DNA of 64,000 nucleotides, from NCBI GenBank assembly GCA_015296085.1, contig DVDT01000027.1, forward strand, positions 1 through 64,000, written 5' to 3'. The translations under genes were made by a program, and so were the position numbers. The DNA is from Trichormus sp. M33_DOE_039 (lineage in GTDB: Bacteria > Cyanobacteriota > Cyanobacteriia > Cyanobacteriales > Nostocaceae). Shown here piece after piece: positions 53,265 to 63,566 of the stretch. Under the pieces are notes generated by a model. The model saw only the letters and a list, made by a program, of their open reading frames with translations, made no database searches and had not been told where the DNA came from. Numbering within the stretch: the stretch's first letter is position 1; the number at the start of each line of letters is the position of its first letter.

Positions 53265-56033
53265 CTAAAGCCAATTACCTACTAAAACATAGGGGGCCCA
53301 ATAAAATGGATGTTCTTCATGTTGCCTCAAAATCGACTCTTGGGCGCGTCGGAGGGCTTCTGCTTTAGTAACATTAGGATTGTTTTTTAATTGTCGATAG
53401 AATTCGCCCATCAGAACAGATGTAGATTGATCATCTACTTGCCATAAAGAAGCAAGGGTACTACGCGCACCTGAACGCACTGCAATTCCAGCCAATCCTA
53501 AAGCTGCCCGTTTATCTCCTGTAGCCGTTTCACAGGCACTGAGAACGAGCAATTCTATTGGTTGTAATGCTCCCACTTGCCGTCCTCCAGCATCTTCTCT
53601 GGTTTGTAGTATCTCACGCAGTTGCTTGGCATTAATCTTGCCATCCCACGCCAAAATAAATGTATCTTCCAGTTGAGAACTAAATTTGCCGTGAGTTGCC
53701 AAATGTACTATAGGATAGGCATCAGAACTAACTTGGTTTTCGATAGTTGTGTTAGTAAAAGTTTGGTTGAGGAATTGTTTAGTAGGAATCACAGATTGCA
53801 GTTCTTGCAATTCCGTGGCGACGTTAGGTAAAGGACTGAAACCAAGGCGCGATTCAGTTAATCCTCCTGCCAATGCTTCAAATCTTTGTTTTTGTTGTTT
53901 TGGGTCTATTAGTTGTAATCCAGGAGATAAAGTCACACTGTACTTTTCTACTAGATACTTTTTGCCATCATGGAGGGCTGCCATTGGAATATTTCGTAAA
54001 GAACCATCCAGCACAAAAACTAAAGTTTTGATCTGGTTCTGTTCTAATACTTGTTCGGCAGGTTTGATTAACCAGTTATATACTTCTTGCGAAAGGACTT
54101 CGCGATCGCGAAAAGTGTATCGTGCTTCTAATTTTTGCCGTAGATTGTCTAAAGTAGTTTCGACCTCAGTTTTTGCTATGTAAGTTCTATAGTGACTAAG
54201 TTCTGTTTTTCGGGGTAATTTTACAATTACCTCTAACCTATCTGCCAAAATAATTGGGTAAATAACTGCTGTTGCTGGGTTAGCATTATCGACAATTTCA
54301 TCAATCTGCGTTGGCTGGGCAGCTATGCAAGCATCTCGGAAAAAGTTATCTAATTCAGCTAACTGTAAAGCCTCAATGACGCTCCGGGCTTGGTTTAAAT
54401 TTTGAAAACTGGGTGTTTTCGGTTGCAGCAATAAAGCTACCAATTGTCGATACACTGGTTCAACTTGATCTCGAAAATCAAATTGCAGATCAGGATTGAG
54501 AGCTACTAAGTCACTACGTAAGGATTTGAGACTGGTCACAGCCTCAGTATAGGCAGCTACAGCTTCTGAAGGGCTTCTCTGCGCTAAGAGTATGCGACCC
54601 AATTGCCACTGCCATTGATAAGCGATATCTGCGGCATTCAGCATCTGGGCGAGGCTCAAGGCTGATTCGGTATATTTTCGAGCGATCGCCCATTGTTGGG
54701 TTTTTTCGTATAGTTGACCTAAATGACCCAGCGCGTAAGATTCAGCTCGTTGGTCTGTGATATTTTTGGCTTGTTGAATGGCTTTGTTGAGCAGTTGTAA
54801 ACTTTCGTCGGGACTGGCAACTGATTTTGCTGTTGCCGTTACACCCTGATTAATACATTGTAAGCTTTGAGCCAAGTTCACTCCAGCATAGACGGTGGCT
54901 CGACTGGGGCTAAGAGTTGCCAGTGTAGACTTGATAGAGTTTAGTTCTTCCGATGTAGGTTGTTGATGCACATATAATAAAACGCGCAAATGATTAAGTT
55001 GTGCCTGCACTGTAGCAACGGGTGAAGTAGATTTCTCTACACTTTGTTGATAGGAATCAATAGCATTGCCGTAGTAAGTTTTAGCACTAGCTGTAATACT
55101 TTGATGCCCACAAGACAACGGCAAACTGTTCTCTGCTTTTGTGGTCTCCCGTAACAAACTTCTATTTGCTAGAGAGAGAAATGTGTTACCTAAACTGAGT
55201 AAAGTTGCACTTTCTTCTTGAGGCGATCGCAACCTTTGCGCAACTGCTAAACTTTGCCCAAGTACTTGCTGAGACCTGTCTAAATCGCCACTGGCTCGCA
55301 GGGCATTGCCTAAACTTCTCAACCCTACCGCTTTCACCAGCGAGTCCGGTTGTGATTCCAGACCTTGTTCTATCTGTGCGAATATTTTCATAGTGCTACG
55401 GTAACGCCCCAAAGACTGTAAAGCCGTAGCTTGGTTAATTAAACTCCCTGTATAAGCCGCTTGCTCACCAATTTGGGAATATATCTTGGCGGCTGTTTGC
55501 CATGATTCTAAAGCCGATTCAGTGTGACCTAAGGCTAGTTGTAAACTACCTTTAGTGTTATGAGTCAGAGCGAGAATATGTTTGGACTCATTAGTATTGA
55601 GTTGAGAATTATTTAACAAATCGAGGCTAATTGTAATTGCTTCAGTTGCTTGTTGCCATTGTCCTAATTTCTGTTCAGCTAAAGACAGATAATTTAACAC
55701 CAAAGCTTGATTCAATATATCTTTTTGCGAATTGTATATCTGTGCAGCTTGCTGGAAACTTTGCATTGCTTGCTTAAATTGTCCTGCTTGGTAAAAGGTT
55801 TTGCCCTTTTGTACCAGTTGTTCTGTATTTGCAGGTATTGGAAATTGTTTGCCAGGAGTTTGGTCGGGAATAGGTGTAAGTCTGGAGCTAGCTGGGAGTA
55901 TGTGAACGCCAAGGCTGAAAACTAACCCCAATAAAGTTAAGACAATTATTCTCAATCGACGGTGCCAAAAAAACTGCAAATAAAGCATCGATAAACACAG
56001 ATTTCTAACTATGTTCCTAAAATTATGTTTCAC
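53265..56033 (-). CDS. Exported CHAT domain protein with TPR repeats
   Basis: A 922-residue protein. The N-terminus has a hydrophobic signal or anchor (RIIVLTLLGLVFSLGVHILP), so the rest is probably periplasmic. TPR-like repeats fill about residues 60-520. The CHAT domain covers about 620-922, with catalytic-type His781 (VHLATHGKF) and Cys834 (VLSACETATG), and LGLAGIAVRSGARSTLASLW and the C-terminal HPFYWAPYVLVGNW. CHAT domains belong to clan CD cysteine peptidases (caspase, separase). It begins 57 bp after the filamentous-haemagglutinin-like gene on the same strand, so processing of that exoprotein is a reasonable guess. An internal Met17 is an alternative start. Confidence 0.9.
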   Translation of the reverse strand: MKHNFRNIVRNLCLSMLYLQFFWHRRLRIIVLTLLGLVFSLGVHILPASSRLTPIPDQTPGKQFPIPANTEQLVQKGKTFYQAGQFKQAMQSFQQAAQIYNSQKDILNQALVLNYLSLAEQKLGQWQQATEAITISLDLLNNSQLNTNESKHILALTHNTKGSLQLALGHTESALESWQTAAKIYSQIGEQAAYTGSLINQATALQSLGRYRSTMKIFAQIEQGLESQPDSLVKAVGLRSLGNALRASGDLDRSQQVLGQSLAVAQRLRSPQEESATLLSLGNTFLSLANRSLLRETTKAENSLPLSCGHQSITASAKTYYGNAIDSYQQSVEKSTSPVATVQAQLNHLRVLLYVHQQPTSEELNSIKSTLATLSPSRATVYAGVNLAQSLQCINQGVTATAKSVASPDESLQLLNKAIQQAKNITDQRAESYALGHLGQLYEKTQQWAIARKYTESALSLAQMLNAADIAYQWQWQLGRILLAQRSPSEAVAAYTEAVTSLKSLRSDLVALNPDLQFDFRDQVEPVYRQLVALLLQPKTPSFQNLNQARSVIEALQLAELDNFFRDACIAAQPTQIDEIVDNANPATAVIYPIILADRLEVIVKLPRKTELSHYRTYIAKTEVETTLDNLRQKLEARYTFRDREVLSQEVYNWLIKPAEQVLEQNQIKTLVFVLDGSLRNIPMAALHDGKKYLVEKYSVTLSPGLQLIDPKQQKQRFEALAGGLTESRLGFSPLPNVATELQELQSVIPTKQFLNQTFTNTTIENQVSSDAYPIVHLATHGKFSSQLEDTFILAWDGKINAKQLREILQTREDAGGRQVGALQPIELLVLSACETATGDKRAALGLAGIAVRSGARSTLASLWQVDDQSTSVLMGEFYRQLKNNPNVTKAEALRRAQESILRQHEEHPFYWAPYVLVGNWL

Positions 56034-56090
56034 CCTCTAAAACCCTTTCATCAACAATAATCAATGCTTCAACCCTCTTCAAATGAAGAG

Positions 56091-59000
56091 TTAGCTTGCA
56101 GCCTGACATCCTGATGGCAAATCCCTGAAACCTTGAGGTGTGACTGTAGGTGCAACAGCTACCAAAGTCACTTCACCTTGAGCATTAGTGACCCATCCTT
56201 GGGCCTCTTGCACAATATGATGAGTTCCATCACCTGATTCATGAGTCACTGGTGCAGCCTGCTCATTCTCTTGCTTGTTTGTTGCAACAGTGGTGAGTTT
56301 CCAATCTTCCCAAATAGCGTTGGCATTGAGTGCCTCGTTGGGAGAAGCGGGTAAACCACCGCGTCCAGTAATTGTAAAGCTGCTGCCGCCTCTGACTGCA
56401 CAGAAGTTTTGGTTAATCAGGCTAGAAGCGTCTACCCCTTCTATTGGTAAAGCGACTAAGCCATTGTTGGGGTCTACATCAGGTGTATTAATCTGCACTC
56501 TGCCATTGAATTGAGAATTCACCCCTGTGGCAGTGATGTCATTAGTATTAACAGTAGCTATATCTCGAAACTGGATGCCGAAGATACCAGCAGCATTGTT
56601 GATAGTCACGTTTCCACCACGGAAATTAACGGAATTAGCACTGATATCGCTATTTTCTTGGGGAATAGCAATAATAAAGCCATTTTTGGCATCAATGTTA
56701 ATATTTCCACCAGTGATATCCTGACCCCTAGCGTTAGTGGTGATACTGCTACCTCGGCGTAAAAATAATAAAGGTGAGTTGATAAAGATATTTCCGCCGC
56801 CTCCTGTCGTATCAGCACGGATTTTTCCTTGGTTATCTAAAAGAATCGAATTAGCATCAACTGTTAATGCACCTGCTTCTCCTGAACCGACACTGCTGAC
56901 TGTGACTTGTGCTTCATCTCTCACTGTTAACTTTCCTGCCTCAAGAGTCAAATCGCCGCCTTTACCCCTACCTGTAGTTTCAGCTGAGATAATAGAACCA
57001 TTGCCACGGATAGTGATCGACTCAGGAGCTTTTACCGTTAGCGTACCCCCTTTACCACTATTGAAAGTGGATGCTGATATCTGCGCTCCATCTTCTAAAT
57101 TCACCAGCAAATTCTGCCCATTGTTAAGAGGTTGAATAGTGAGATTTCCCGCGTTTGCTGAACTCAGGGTTTGAGCAAATAGTCCGCTATTAGCACCAAG
57201 TTGTAGTTCTTGAACATTTACTGCTATGTCACCAGCATTACCAGCACCAGAGGTAGAAGTAAGTAATCTTCCGCCGTTTGTTGTTTGAAAAACGTCTGCG
57301 TTGACGGTAATGTTACCCCCTTTAGAATTAGTCTGAGTTGTAGCATCTAAAACAGCATTATCCACTACTCTCAGATTGGGGGTTGTTAGCTTGATATTTC
57401 CACCTTGACCAATTTCAGCAGAGCTTGTGCTACCCAATAAACTATTGTTACCACCACTACTGGAGCGTAAAGCAGTACTATTTCCGGAGATATTAACTTG
57501 CTCGGTTGCATTGACGACAATCTCTCCGGCTTTCCCCTGTCCTAGAGTTTGGGTTTGTACGATTCCCCCTTTTGTTACATCAAGGGAACGAGTTTGTAAG
57601 TTGATGTTACCACTATCACCCCTCGCTTCTCCTGCTACTCCGCTTAAGAGTGAGCCATTGTCAACTAGGATGGAATCTGCCTTGATAGAGATGTTACCTG
57701 CATTGCTACCTTGCCCGAATGTTGTGGTGGCGATCGCTCCTCCATCTTGAACAACTAATCGTCCAGTTTCAATTGTCAGGTTGCCTGCATTGCCAGTAGA
57801 TCCGATAGTTGCTTGGGTAAATACACCGCTAGGAAATATTGCATCAGGAAAGTTTGGATTGGTACTAGTGGGAATAAAACTACCGGGAGTGCTACCAGAT
57901 GGAATTCCTGATAACCTAGTTGTGTTAAATAATGCTGACGGTTGTTCCGTTGTCGTTCCACTCACTTCTATAAAATTAGTGGCATTGAGAGTGATATTTC
58001 CACCCCGCCCACTGCCAAGAGAAGAGGCAGATACTTGTGCGCCATTGGTAAGAGAAATGGCAGGAGCAGCAATCAGAATATTTCCCCCTAGTCCAGAACC
58101 AAAGGTACTGCTATTAATTGCTTCACCACCATCACTATATCTGTCAACACCCAAACTGAAAGGAGCATTGCTAATAATGGTAATATTTCCTGAACCTTGA
58201 GTTCCTACAGAGTAAATAGAATCGGTTTCAATGGTTTTAGGTGCTTCCAAGTAAATCATGCCCCCCTTTCCCGCAATAGAATCGGAGAACGAGAAAGAGT
58301 TTAAATCGAGTATGGAAATTCTGCCGTTCGAGGATACGACACGTATATCTCCTCCATCTTTCGCACTATTGCTAGAAAGAGAAAGTGAGTAAGAGTCTAG
58401 ATTACCATCAATTATGATGTTGCTGCCTGCAAAGAGGCTAATATTACCCCCATTTCCTGCTATGCCGCCTAGTGAGTAAGAACCCGAACCACCGCCAACG
58501 CCAATATAAATGCTACCCTTGGGTGTACTAAGATTAATTATGCCTCCATCTCCTGTTATGCCATAACGAGAATTTGAGGAAGATCCTAAACCTTCAGTGC
58601 TAATATTGCCGTTGCTAGAACTCAGACTAATTGCACCACCATTTCCCGTAATACCAGCAGAAGAAGAACTTGAGGAAGAATCTAAAAAGCCGATTACATC
58701 AATATTGTTAGCGGCATTAAGACTAATTTCGCCACCATTTCCCGCATCACTAAATGTTTGTTTTGGATTCTTTACAACAGATTGTGACTCAGAGAAAGAG
58801 TTCAAATTGCCATTGACAGTAATGCTACCATCGAGCGCGCTCAGGCTAATTTTACCTCCATCTTGCGCTGTACCTAAGTTAGAGTTTGAGGAAGAATTTA
58901 AATTACCAGTAGCAATGTTACCTTTTGATGTTTCAAAACTAATCACGCCTCCATTGCCGGTCGTGATTTTTGCACTGACATCAGGGTTGTTTCCAGTAAT

Positions 59001-62000
59001 TTGTGAAGAAGAGTCAACATCACCTGTAGTAATACTGTTAGTAGCTTTTAGATGAATTCTTCCCCCATCTGCTGCATTGCCTGATTCTGAGGATGAATAG
59101 GATAGCAAATGACCAGTGTTAATGCTGCCATTAATGGCTTCAATTTTAATCGAACCTCCGTTAGTATTATTAAAGTTATTAATAAAGTTAGGAGTTTGTT
59201 GTCCATTAGTGCTAATAAGTTGAGTATTCACATCTCCTGATACGGCTAAAAGACTAACTATCCCCCCAATTCCGTTAAACGGCTGTAAGATCACATTTCC
59301 ACCTATCGTAATTCCAGGAGGTACGGTGCTAGTAGCATAATTAGGTACTGTGCCAGAATTAACACCTCCATAAGCTAAATTTTGCTGTCCTGAACGTAGA
59401 ATTAACGCTGAACGAGTACTAAGGGTTTCTGTATCTGATCCTGGAGGCAAAGAGTTTATATCGGGTCTACTGATATTAATGTCACCTTGGAAACGAATAT
59501 CACCTGTGGCTTCAACTAATAGAGATGAGCCTAGATAATTAGCCGCAACATCAACATTGCTATTAGCACTAATAATTGAGCCATATTTACTAACAAAAGT
59601 TGTTAGTCCTCCAGAGCTACTACGAATCAAAAGACTGTCACTACTCTTAAAAGAGCCTCTTTCAGAAATTATTGTATCAGCAACAAAAGCTAGCTTGCCC
59701 CCAGTAATAGAACTAGTTTTGATGTTGCCGTTGGCTGTTATGAGAGTAATATCCCCTCCATTTCTTCCTACGCTATCAGCAGAAATAGAGTTAGAGTTTA
59801 AATTTTCAGTAAAAATGTTACCGTTAAAAGCAAAAATATCAATTGCACCTCCATCTCCTGCTGTATCACCATTAGAGAACGAGTATAAATTGCGTGTAGA
59901 AATGTTTTTGTTAAAGGCAAAGATGCTAATTGCACCTCCATTTCCAGCAATACCAAAATTAGCTTGTGAATCGGATTTTAAATCGCCAGTGATATTGATG
60001 CCGTTGACGGATTCAAGAGTAATCGTACCTCCACTTCCAGCAATACCAAAATTAGCTTGTGACTGAGAGTTCAAATTACCATTGATATTAATACTGTCGG
60101 CGGATTTAAGAGTGATTGTCCCCCCATTTCCGGCTATCCCAGACACAGAGCGTGAGTTAGACAACAAACTTCTAGTAGAAATATTGCCTTTGGATGCTTC
60201 TAGGATAATATTGCCACCATTCCTCGCATCGCCATAGTCAGAGTAGGAACCAGAAAACGAAGTATTTAGGATATTGATGCCGGTAAGGCCCCTAATACTA
60301 ACCTCGCCACCATTTCCAGCTGTATTCTCAATAGATTGTGAATAAGAATTAAAGGTATTGACAGAAATTTCACCATTTGTGCTTTGAAGGCTAATTGCTC
60401 CTCCATCTCCTGCAATGCCAGATTCTGAGTACGAGTAAGATAACAAATCACCCTTGATATTAATGTTGTCGTCAGAACTAATGGTAACTGCACCACCGTT
60501 GCCCGCATTGCCAGAATTAGAGCTTGAGCTAGTAGTTAACTGACCTTTAATATTAATGCCGGTAGCAGCTTTAAGTGTAATATTGCCTCCATTTCCAGCA
60601 ATCCCATACTCAGAGTGTGAGTCAGAGAACAAATTTTGTGCGTTAATCCAGCCGTTGCTACTGCTGATGGTAACTATGCCCCCATTTCCCGTACTTTCAG
60701 ATTCAGAGTAGGAGTAAGAGTACAAATCACCTTCAATATTGATACCATAGGTAGCACTGATGGTAACTGCGCCTCCATTACCCGCACTTTCAGCACGGGA
60801 GTCTGAAGAAGAGTCCAAATCATCGATGGTAATGCCATTAAAGGCTTTTAGGCTAATCGCGCCTCCATTTCCTGTATTGCCAGAATCACTGTATGAGTAA
60901 GAGTACAAACCATTACTGGTAATGTTGCCATTGGTGGCTTCAAGATTAATTAGACCACCATTGCTCGCACTGCCAGAATTAGAACGAGAGTAAGAGCGCA
61001 AATCACCTGTATTAATGTTTCCGTTGGCAGTTAAGGCGATCGCGCCACCACTTTCCGCACTACCAACACGAGAGTAAGAAAAAGAGAACAAATCGCCAGT
61101 TCTAATGTTGTTGTTAGCAGATAAGAGAATACTGCCACCACTCTCTGCGCTACCAAAACGGGAATCAGAAGTAGAGTAAATATTACCAGTCGTGATGTTA
61201 CCACCCTTGGCAACAAGGGTAATTTCTCCTCCATGTCTTGTATCTTGGGATGTAGAGTAAGAGTAAGAGAGCAAATTACCAGTTCTAATGTTGTTGTTAG
61301 CAGTTAAAGCGATCGCACCGCCATTGTTAGCCCCATTTCTAGTATCTAAAGTTTGAGTGAAAATTGCTCCACCACTTTCAATTTCAATTGCCCCGCCATT
61401 AGTAGTAATTGCTTCGGTAGTTACATCTCCTAATGTTGTTAAGCTAACTTTTCCTATCGACTCATAACTATGTGGGTTTAAGGTCAGGTTTGTTTTTAAG
61501 TCTATTTTCTGATTACCAATGAGTGTGATATTTCTCGCCGCCTCTAGCTGTCCCTGCAAATCAAGTTTGTCTGCTACTAGTGTCAGGTCTTGCCGAGACG
61601 TTAAATTGCCGATATTGGTAATAGTTGCCCCTGTCCGACTTACTCCATACTGCAATCCTGGTGTAATATTTACTGCCAGTAATGGTGGGGCTTGGGGATT
61701 AGTTGCACTAAATTCACTACCATCAGGAAACTTGAAACTGTTTGCGGTAGTTGCAGCAAACGAGCCGCCAATGTCTAAGCGAGCATTTTGACCAAAAATA
61801 ATACCGTTGGGATTGATTAGGAATAAGTTTGCTGTGCCGTTAGCACGAATTAAGCCATCAATATTAGAACTTGAATTACCCGTGACTCTTGTCAGGATGT
61901 TCTGGATATCTGGTGCATTGTTGAATAAAGCACTACTGTCATTGGGTATAGAGAATTCTTGAAAGCTGTGGAATAGACTTGTGCCTCTTGTCGTTCCACC

Positions 62001-62165
62001 TTCAATAATTCTGGTAGTACCATCTAATCTGACGTTGGAATTATTAGGCAGTGTGCCGTCTGGAGTAATTTGGGCAACTGCATAATTTGGATAAAGTATT
62101 GTTGTACCAGCGATCGCAATTCCTAAACCTTGCAGCCATATCAAACACGCATTTTTTCCAAACAC
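56091..62165 (-). CDS. Filamentous haemagglutinin-like two-partner-secretion exoprotein
   Basis: A 2024-residue secreted protein. The signal peptide ends near NYAVAQ (about 31). The TPS (haemagglutination activity) domain follows, with NPNGIIFG at 118-125 and [15 protein letters not shown]. Two blocks of a ~31-residue repeat (G-N-G-G-x-I-x-L-x-A ... G-x-I/L-x-S-x-S-x-S) fill roughly 280-840 (18 units) and 1000-1320 (10 units), which should fold as a right-handed beta-helix. The rest is the usual GGNIxxN/TxGGxLT haemagglutinin repeat, and the end has the cyanobacterial [17 protein letters not shown] motif. It would be translocated by a TpsB (FhaC/ShlB-type) outer-membrane pore, which is not encoded here. 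It is likely a surface adhesin. Confidence 0.92.
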   Translation of the reverse strand: MFGKNACLIWLQGLGIAIAGTTILYPNYAVAQITPDGTLPNNSNVRLDGTTRIIEGGTTRGTSLFHSFQEFSIPNDSSALFNNAPDIQNILTRVTGNSSSNIDGLIRANGTANLFLINPNGIIFGQNARLDIGGSFAATTANSFKFPDGSEFSATNPQAPPLLAVNITPGLQYGVSRTGATITNIGNLTSRQDLTLVADKLDLQGQLEAARNITLIGNQKIDLKTNLTLNPHSYESIGKVSLTTLGDVTTEAITTNGGAIEIESGGAIFTQTLDTRNGANNGGAIALTANNNIRTGNLLSYSYSTSQDTRHGGEITLVAKGGNITTGNIYSTSDSRFGSAESGGSILLSANNNIRTGDLFSFSYSRVGSAESGGAIALTANGNINTGDLRSYSRSNSGSASNGGLINLEATNGNITSNGLYSYSYSDSGNTGNGGAISLKAFNGITIDDLDSSSDSRAESAGNGGAVTISATYGINIEGDLYSYSYSESESTGNGGIVTISSSNGWINAQNLFSDSHSEYGIAGNGGNITLKAATGINIKGQLTTSSSSNSGNAGNGGAVTISSDDNINIKGDLLSYSYSESGIAGDGGAISLQSTNGEISVNTFNSYSQSIENTAGNGGEVSIRGLTGINILNTSFSGSYSDYGDARNGGNIILEASKGNISTRSLLSNSRSVSGIAGNGGTITLKSADSININGNLNSQSQANFGIAGSGGTITLESVNGINITGDLKSDSQANFGIAGNGGAISIFAFNKNISTRNLYSFSNGDTAGDGGAIDIFAFNGNIFTENLNSNSISADSVGRNGGDITLITANGNIKTSSITGGKLAFVADTIISERGSFKSSDSLLIRSSSGGLTTFVSKYGSIISANSNVDVAANYLGSSLLVEATGDIRFQGDINISRPDINSLPPGSDTETLSTRSALILRSGQQNLAYGGVNSGTVPNYATSTVPPGITIGGNVILQPFNGIGGIVSLLAVSGDVNTQLISTNGQQTPNFINNFNNTNGGSIKIEAINGSINTGHLLSYSSSESGNAADGGRIHLKATNSITTGDVDSSSQITGNNPDVSAKITTGNGGVISFETSKGNIATGNLNSSSNSNLGTAQDGGKISLSALDGSITVNGNLNSFSESQSVVKNPKQTFSDAGNGGEISLNAANNIDVIGFLDSSSSSSSAGITGNGGAISLSSSNGNISTEGLGSSSNSRYGITGDGGIINLSTPKGSIYIGVGGGSGSYSLGGIAGNGGNISLFAGSNIIIDGNLDSYSLSLSSNSAKDGGDIRVVSSNGRISILDLNSFSFSDSIAGKGGMIYLEAPKTIETDSIYSVGTQGSGNITIISNAPFSLGVDRYSDGGEAINSSTFGSGLGGNILIAAPAISLTNGAQVSASSLGSGRGGNITLNATNFIEVSGTTTEQPSALFNTTRLSGIPSGSTPGSFIPTSTNPNFPDAIFPSGVFTQATIGSTGNAGNLTIETGRLVVQDGGAIATTTFGQGSNAGNISIKADSILVDNGSLLSGVAGEARGDSGNINLQTRSLDVTKGGIVQTQTLGQGKAGEIVVNATEQVNISGNSTALRSSSGGNNSLLGSTSSAEIGQGGNIKLTTPNLRVVDNAVLDATTQTNSKGGNITVNADVFQTTNGGRLLTSTSGAGNAGDIAVNVQELQLGANSGLFAQTLSSANAGNLTIQPLNNGQNLLVNLEDGAQISASTFNSGKGGTLTVKAPESITIRGNGSIISAETTGRGKGGDLTLEAGKLTVRDEAQVTVSSVGSGEAGALTVDANSILLDNQGKIRADTTGGGGNIFINSPLLFLRRGSSITTNARGQDITGGNINIDAKNGFIIAIPQENSDISANSVNFRGGNVTINNAAGIFGIQFRDIATVNTNDITATGVNSQFNGRVQINTPDVDPNNGLVALPIEGVDASSLINQNFCAVRGGSSFTITGRGGLPASPNEALNANAIWEDWKLTTVATNKQENEQAAPVTHESGDGTHHIVQEAQGWVTNAQGEVTLVAVAPTVTPQGFRDLPSGCQAAS
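58240..59170. repeat. Tandem beta-helix repeats, block 2 of the exoprotein gene
   Basis: About ten in-frame units of roughly 93 bp with the GNGG (AATGGNGG) start codons and Ser-rich ends. Unit lengths are less regular than in block 1. Confidence 0.7.
59700..61330. repeat. Tandem beta-helix repeats, block 1 of the exoprotein gene
   Basis: About eighteen in-frame units, mostly 31 codons (93 bp). Each begins near GNGG, followed by two short beta strands, and ends with alternating Ser (SYSYSxSG). Neighbouring units are close in sequence, a sign of expansion by recombination. Confidence 0.8.
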
Positions 62166-62467
62166 TGTTTCTCCAAAGCTATTAGCAATGTTTGTACTGT
62201 ACGAGTGTTCATTAAAGCATATTCACTTCCGATTTGCTCATTTTTTTTAATACTCAAACAAATAAATATGTCGAAAGGCATATTTAGAAAAATGATGAAT
62301 TATGTATATGCTTGGACGTATGACCATGTAACTCATAATCATCAAAAAATAAGTCGATGATCTACCTTTACTGCTAAGACCAAGAAAGCGTATGGGGATC
62401 AAAAATTTAAAAGATAAGCACTTCCGAATAGGTAAAAATTGACTTTTGTAAATAATGAGCGAGAGTA
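62166..62467. other. Upstream region of the exoprotein gene, no gene seen
   Basis: About 300 AT-rich bases with no repeat or hairpin that I can support. It holds the exoprotein promoter and the 3' end of the tail gene transcript. Confidence 0.4.
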
Positions 62468-63475
62468 TTAAAGCCGATTTTCAAAGTAATGAATGTCCAG
62501 GTCATAGGCACAAAAAGCAGGTTTTTGACGTTCAATAATTTTTCTGACTAATCCTTCATTGATTGCCTCTGATTGTTGCACATGCAGTTCTACAACAAAA
62601 TGGTAAGGACAACCACCTCCCAGCATTGAGTCTTCACCTATACGGGTTGGCCCCATCACAAAACCGAGATCAAACACTTCTCTAATATTGATTTGCTCTA
62701 AAGGTAAGCCTGTATAAAGATGTATGTACAAGCGCAAACCATATCGAGTTCCATGCCAACGATAAAGAGCGATCGCATTCCGAATTAACAGTCTTTGTCT
62801 TTCAAGATCACAACTACTATCAATTTCCCAACCAACCCAGTAGGCGAGAAAAGGTAGCAGCGTCCTAGGAGCAGTAATTGGATCTAGATATGCCCAAAGA
62901 GTATCTAGAGTTTGAACTGCTGGATCAAAAGCCTGCTCTAAAATACTGACAAATCTGCCTACAAAGTCTACTTCTCGATAAAGAGTTGGTAAATAATTCA
63001 GATAGGAACTACTCGGACGTACCGATAGGTGAAAGATGCGATATTGTATGAGTCTTTGTTCGCTGCCCTCTTCTATATACAGATAAACCTGACTCTGGTA
63101 ATTCAGTTGCAATCGTGGGTGCTGGGGATGCAAAGTTGATTGATTTTCAAAAAAATCTGCGGGAACGAGAAAGTCTATCTCTGTTTCCATCTTTTGATGG
63201 GGAGGAATGTCTGCAAAGTCTGTTTGATGCCACCCGCACCAATCCGATGGAAAATCCCCTTCTATGTGTAATTTCCATCGGATTGGTCGATTGGCGACAT
63301 TTTCTAGCCTTACGAACATTTGTCCTAGCTCACCAGGTTGGAGGAGCAATTCATTGCCGATGGGTTCGTCAGCTTGGCTATCTTTGAGTGTAAAACCTTT
63401 GGATGCCAAAACTTCAGGCGATCGCATGGCAGTTAGCGATAAAGCTAGAGTTTCACGAGAAATTGCTTGAGTCAT
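62468..63475 (-). CDS. Phage tail-like protein of a contractile injection system (TIGR02242-type)
   Basis: A 335-residue protein. The C-terminal half matches the tail protein domain related to P2 gpI: YLNYLPTLYREVDFVGRFVS, ILEQAFDPAVQTLDTLWAYL, PRTLLPFLAYWVGWEIDSSC and WHGTRYGLRLYIHLYTGLPL. Such proteins form the baseplate periphery in phage tails and extracellular or thylakoid-anchored contractile injection systems (Afp/PVC-like). The N-terminal part carries an Ig-like beta-sandwich segment (GNELLLQPGELGQMFVRLEN). It is downstream of a second baseplate gene on the same strand, with a 91-bp gap. Confidence 0.8.
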   Translation of the reverse strand: MTQAISRETLALSLTAMRSPEVLASKGFTLKDSQADEPIGNELLLQPGELGQMFVRLENVANRPIRWKLHIEGDFPSDWCGWHQTDFADIPPHQKMETEIDFLVPADFFENQSTLHPQHPRLQLNYQSQVYLYIEEGSEQRLIQYRIFHLSVRPSSSYLNYLPTLYREVDFVGRFVSILEQAFDPAVQTLDTLWAYLDPITAPRTLLPFLAYWVGWEIDSSCDLERQRLLIRNAIALYRWHGTRYGLRLYIHLYTGLPLEQINIREVFDLGFVMGPTRIGEDSMLGGGCPYHFVVELHVQQSEAINEGLVRKIIERQKPAFCAYDLDIHYFENRL

Positions 63476-63566
63476 ACCCCAGTACCGCTTGATGAAATGG
63501 TATTAGTTCAAAATTTCTTTGTCTTGCACAGACGAGAGTACACAACCAACCACTTGGGCAAGAATT

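Noticed and set aside
56275-62165. Many plus-strand frames opposite the exoprotein gene
   Set aside because: They are periodic mirror images of the repeat codons on the coding strand, lacking start signals and known domains.
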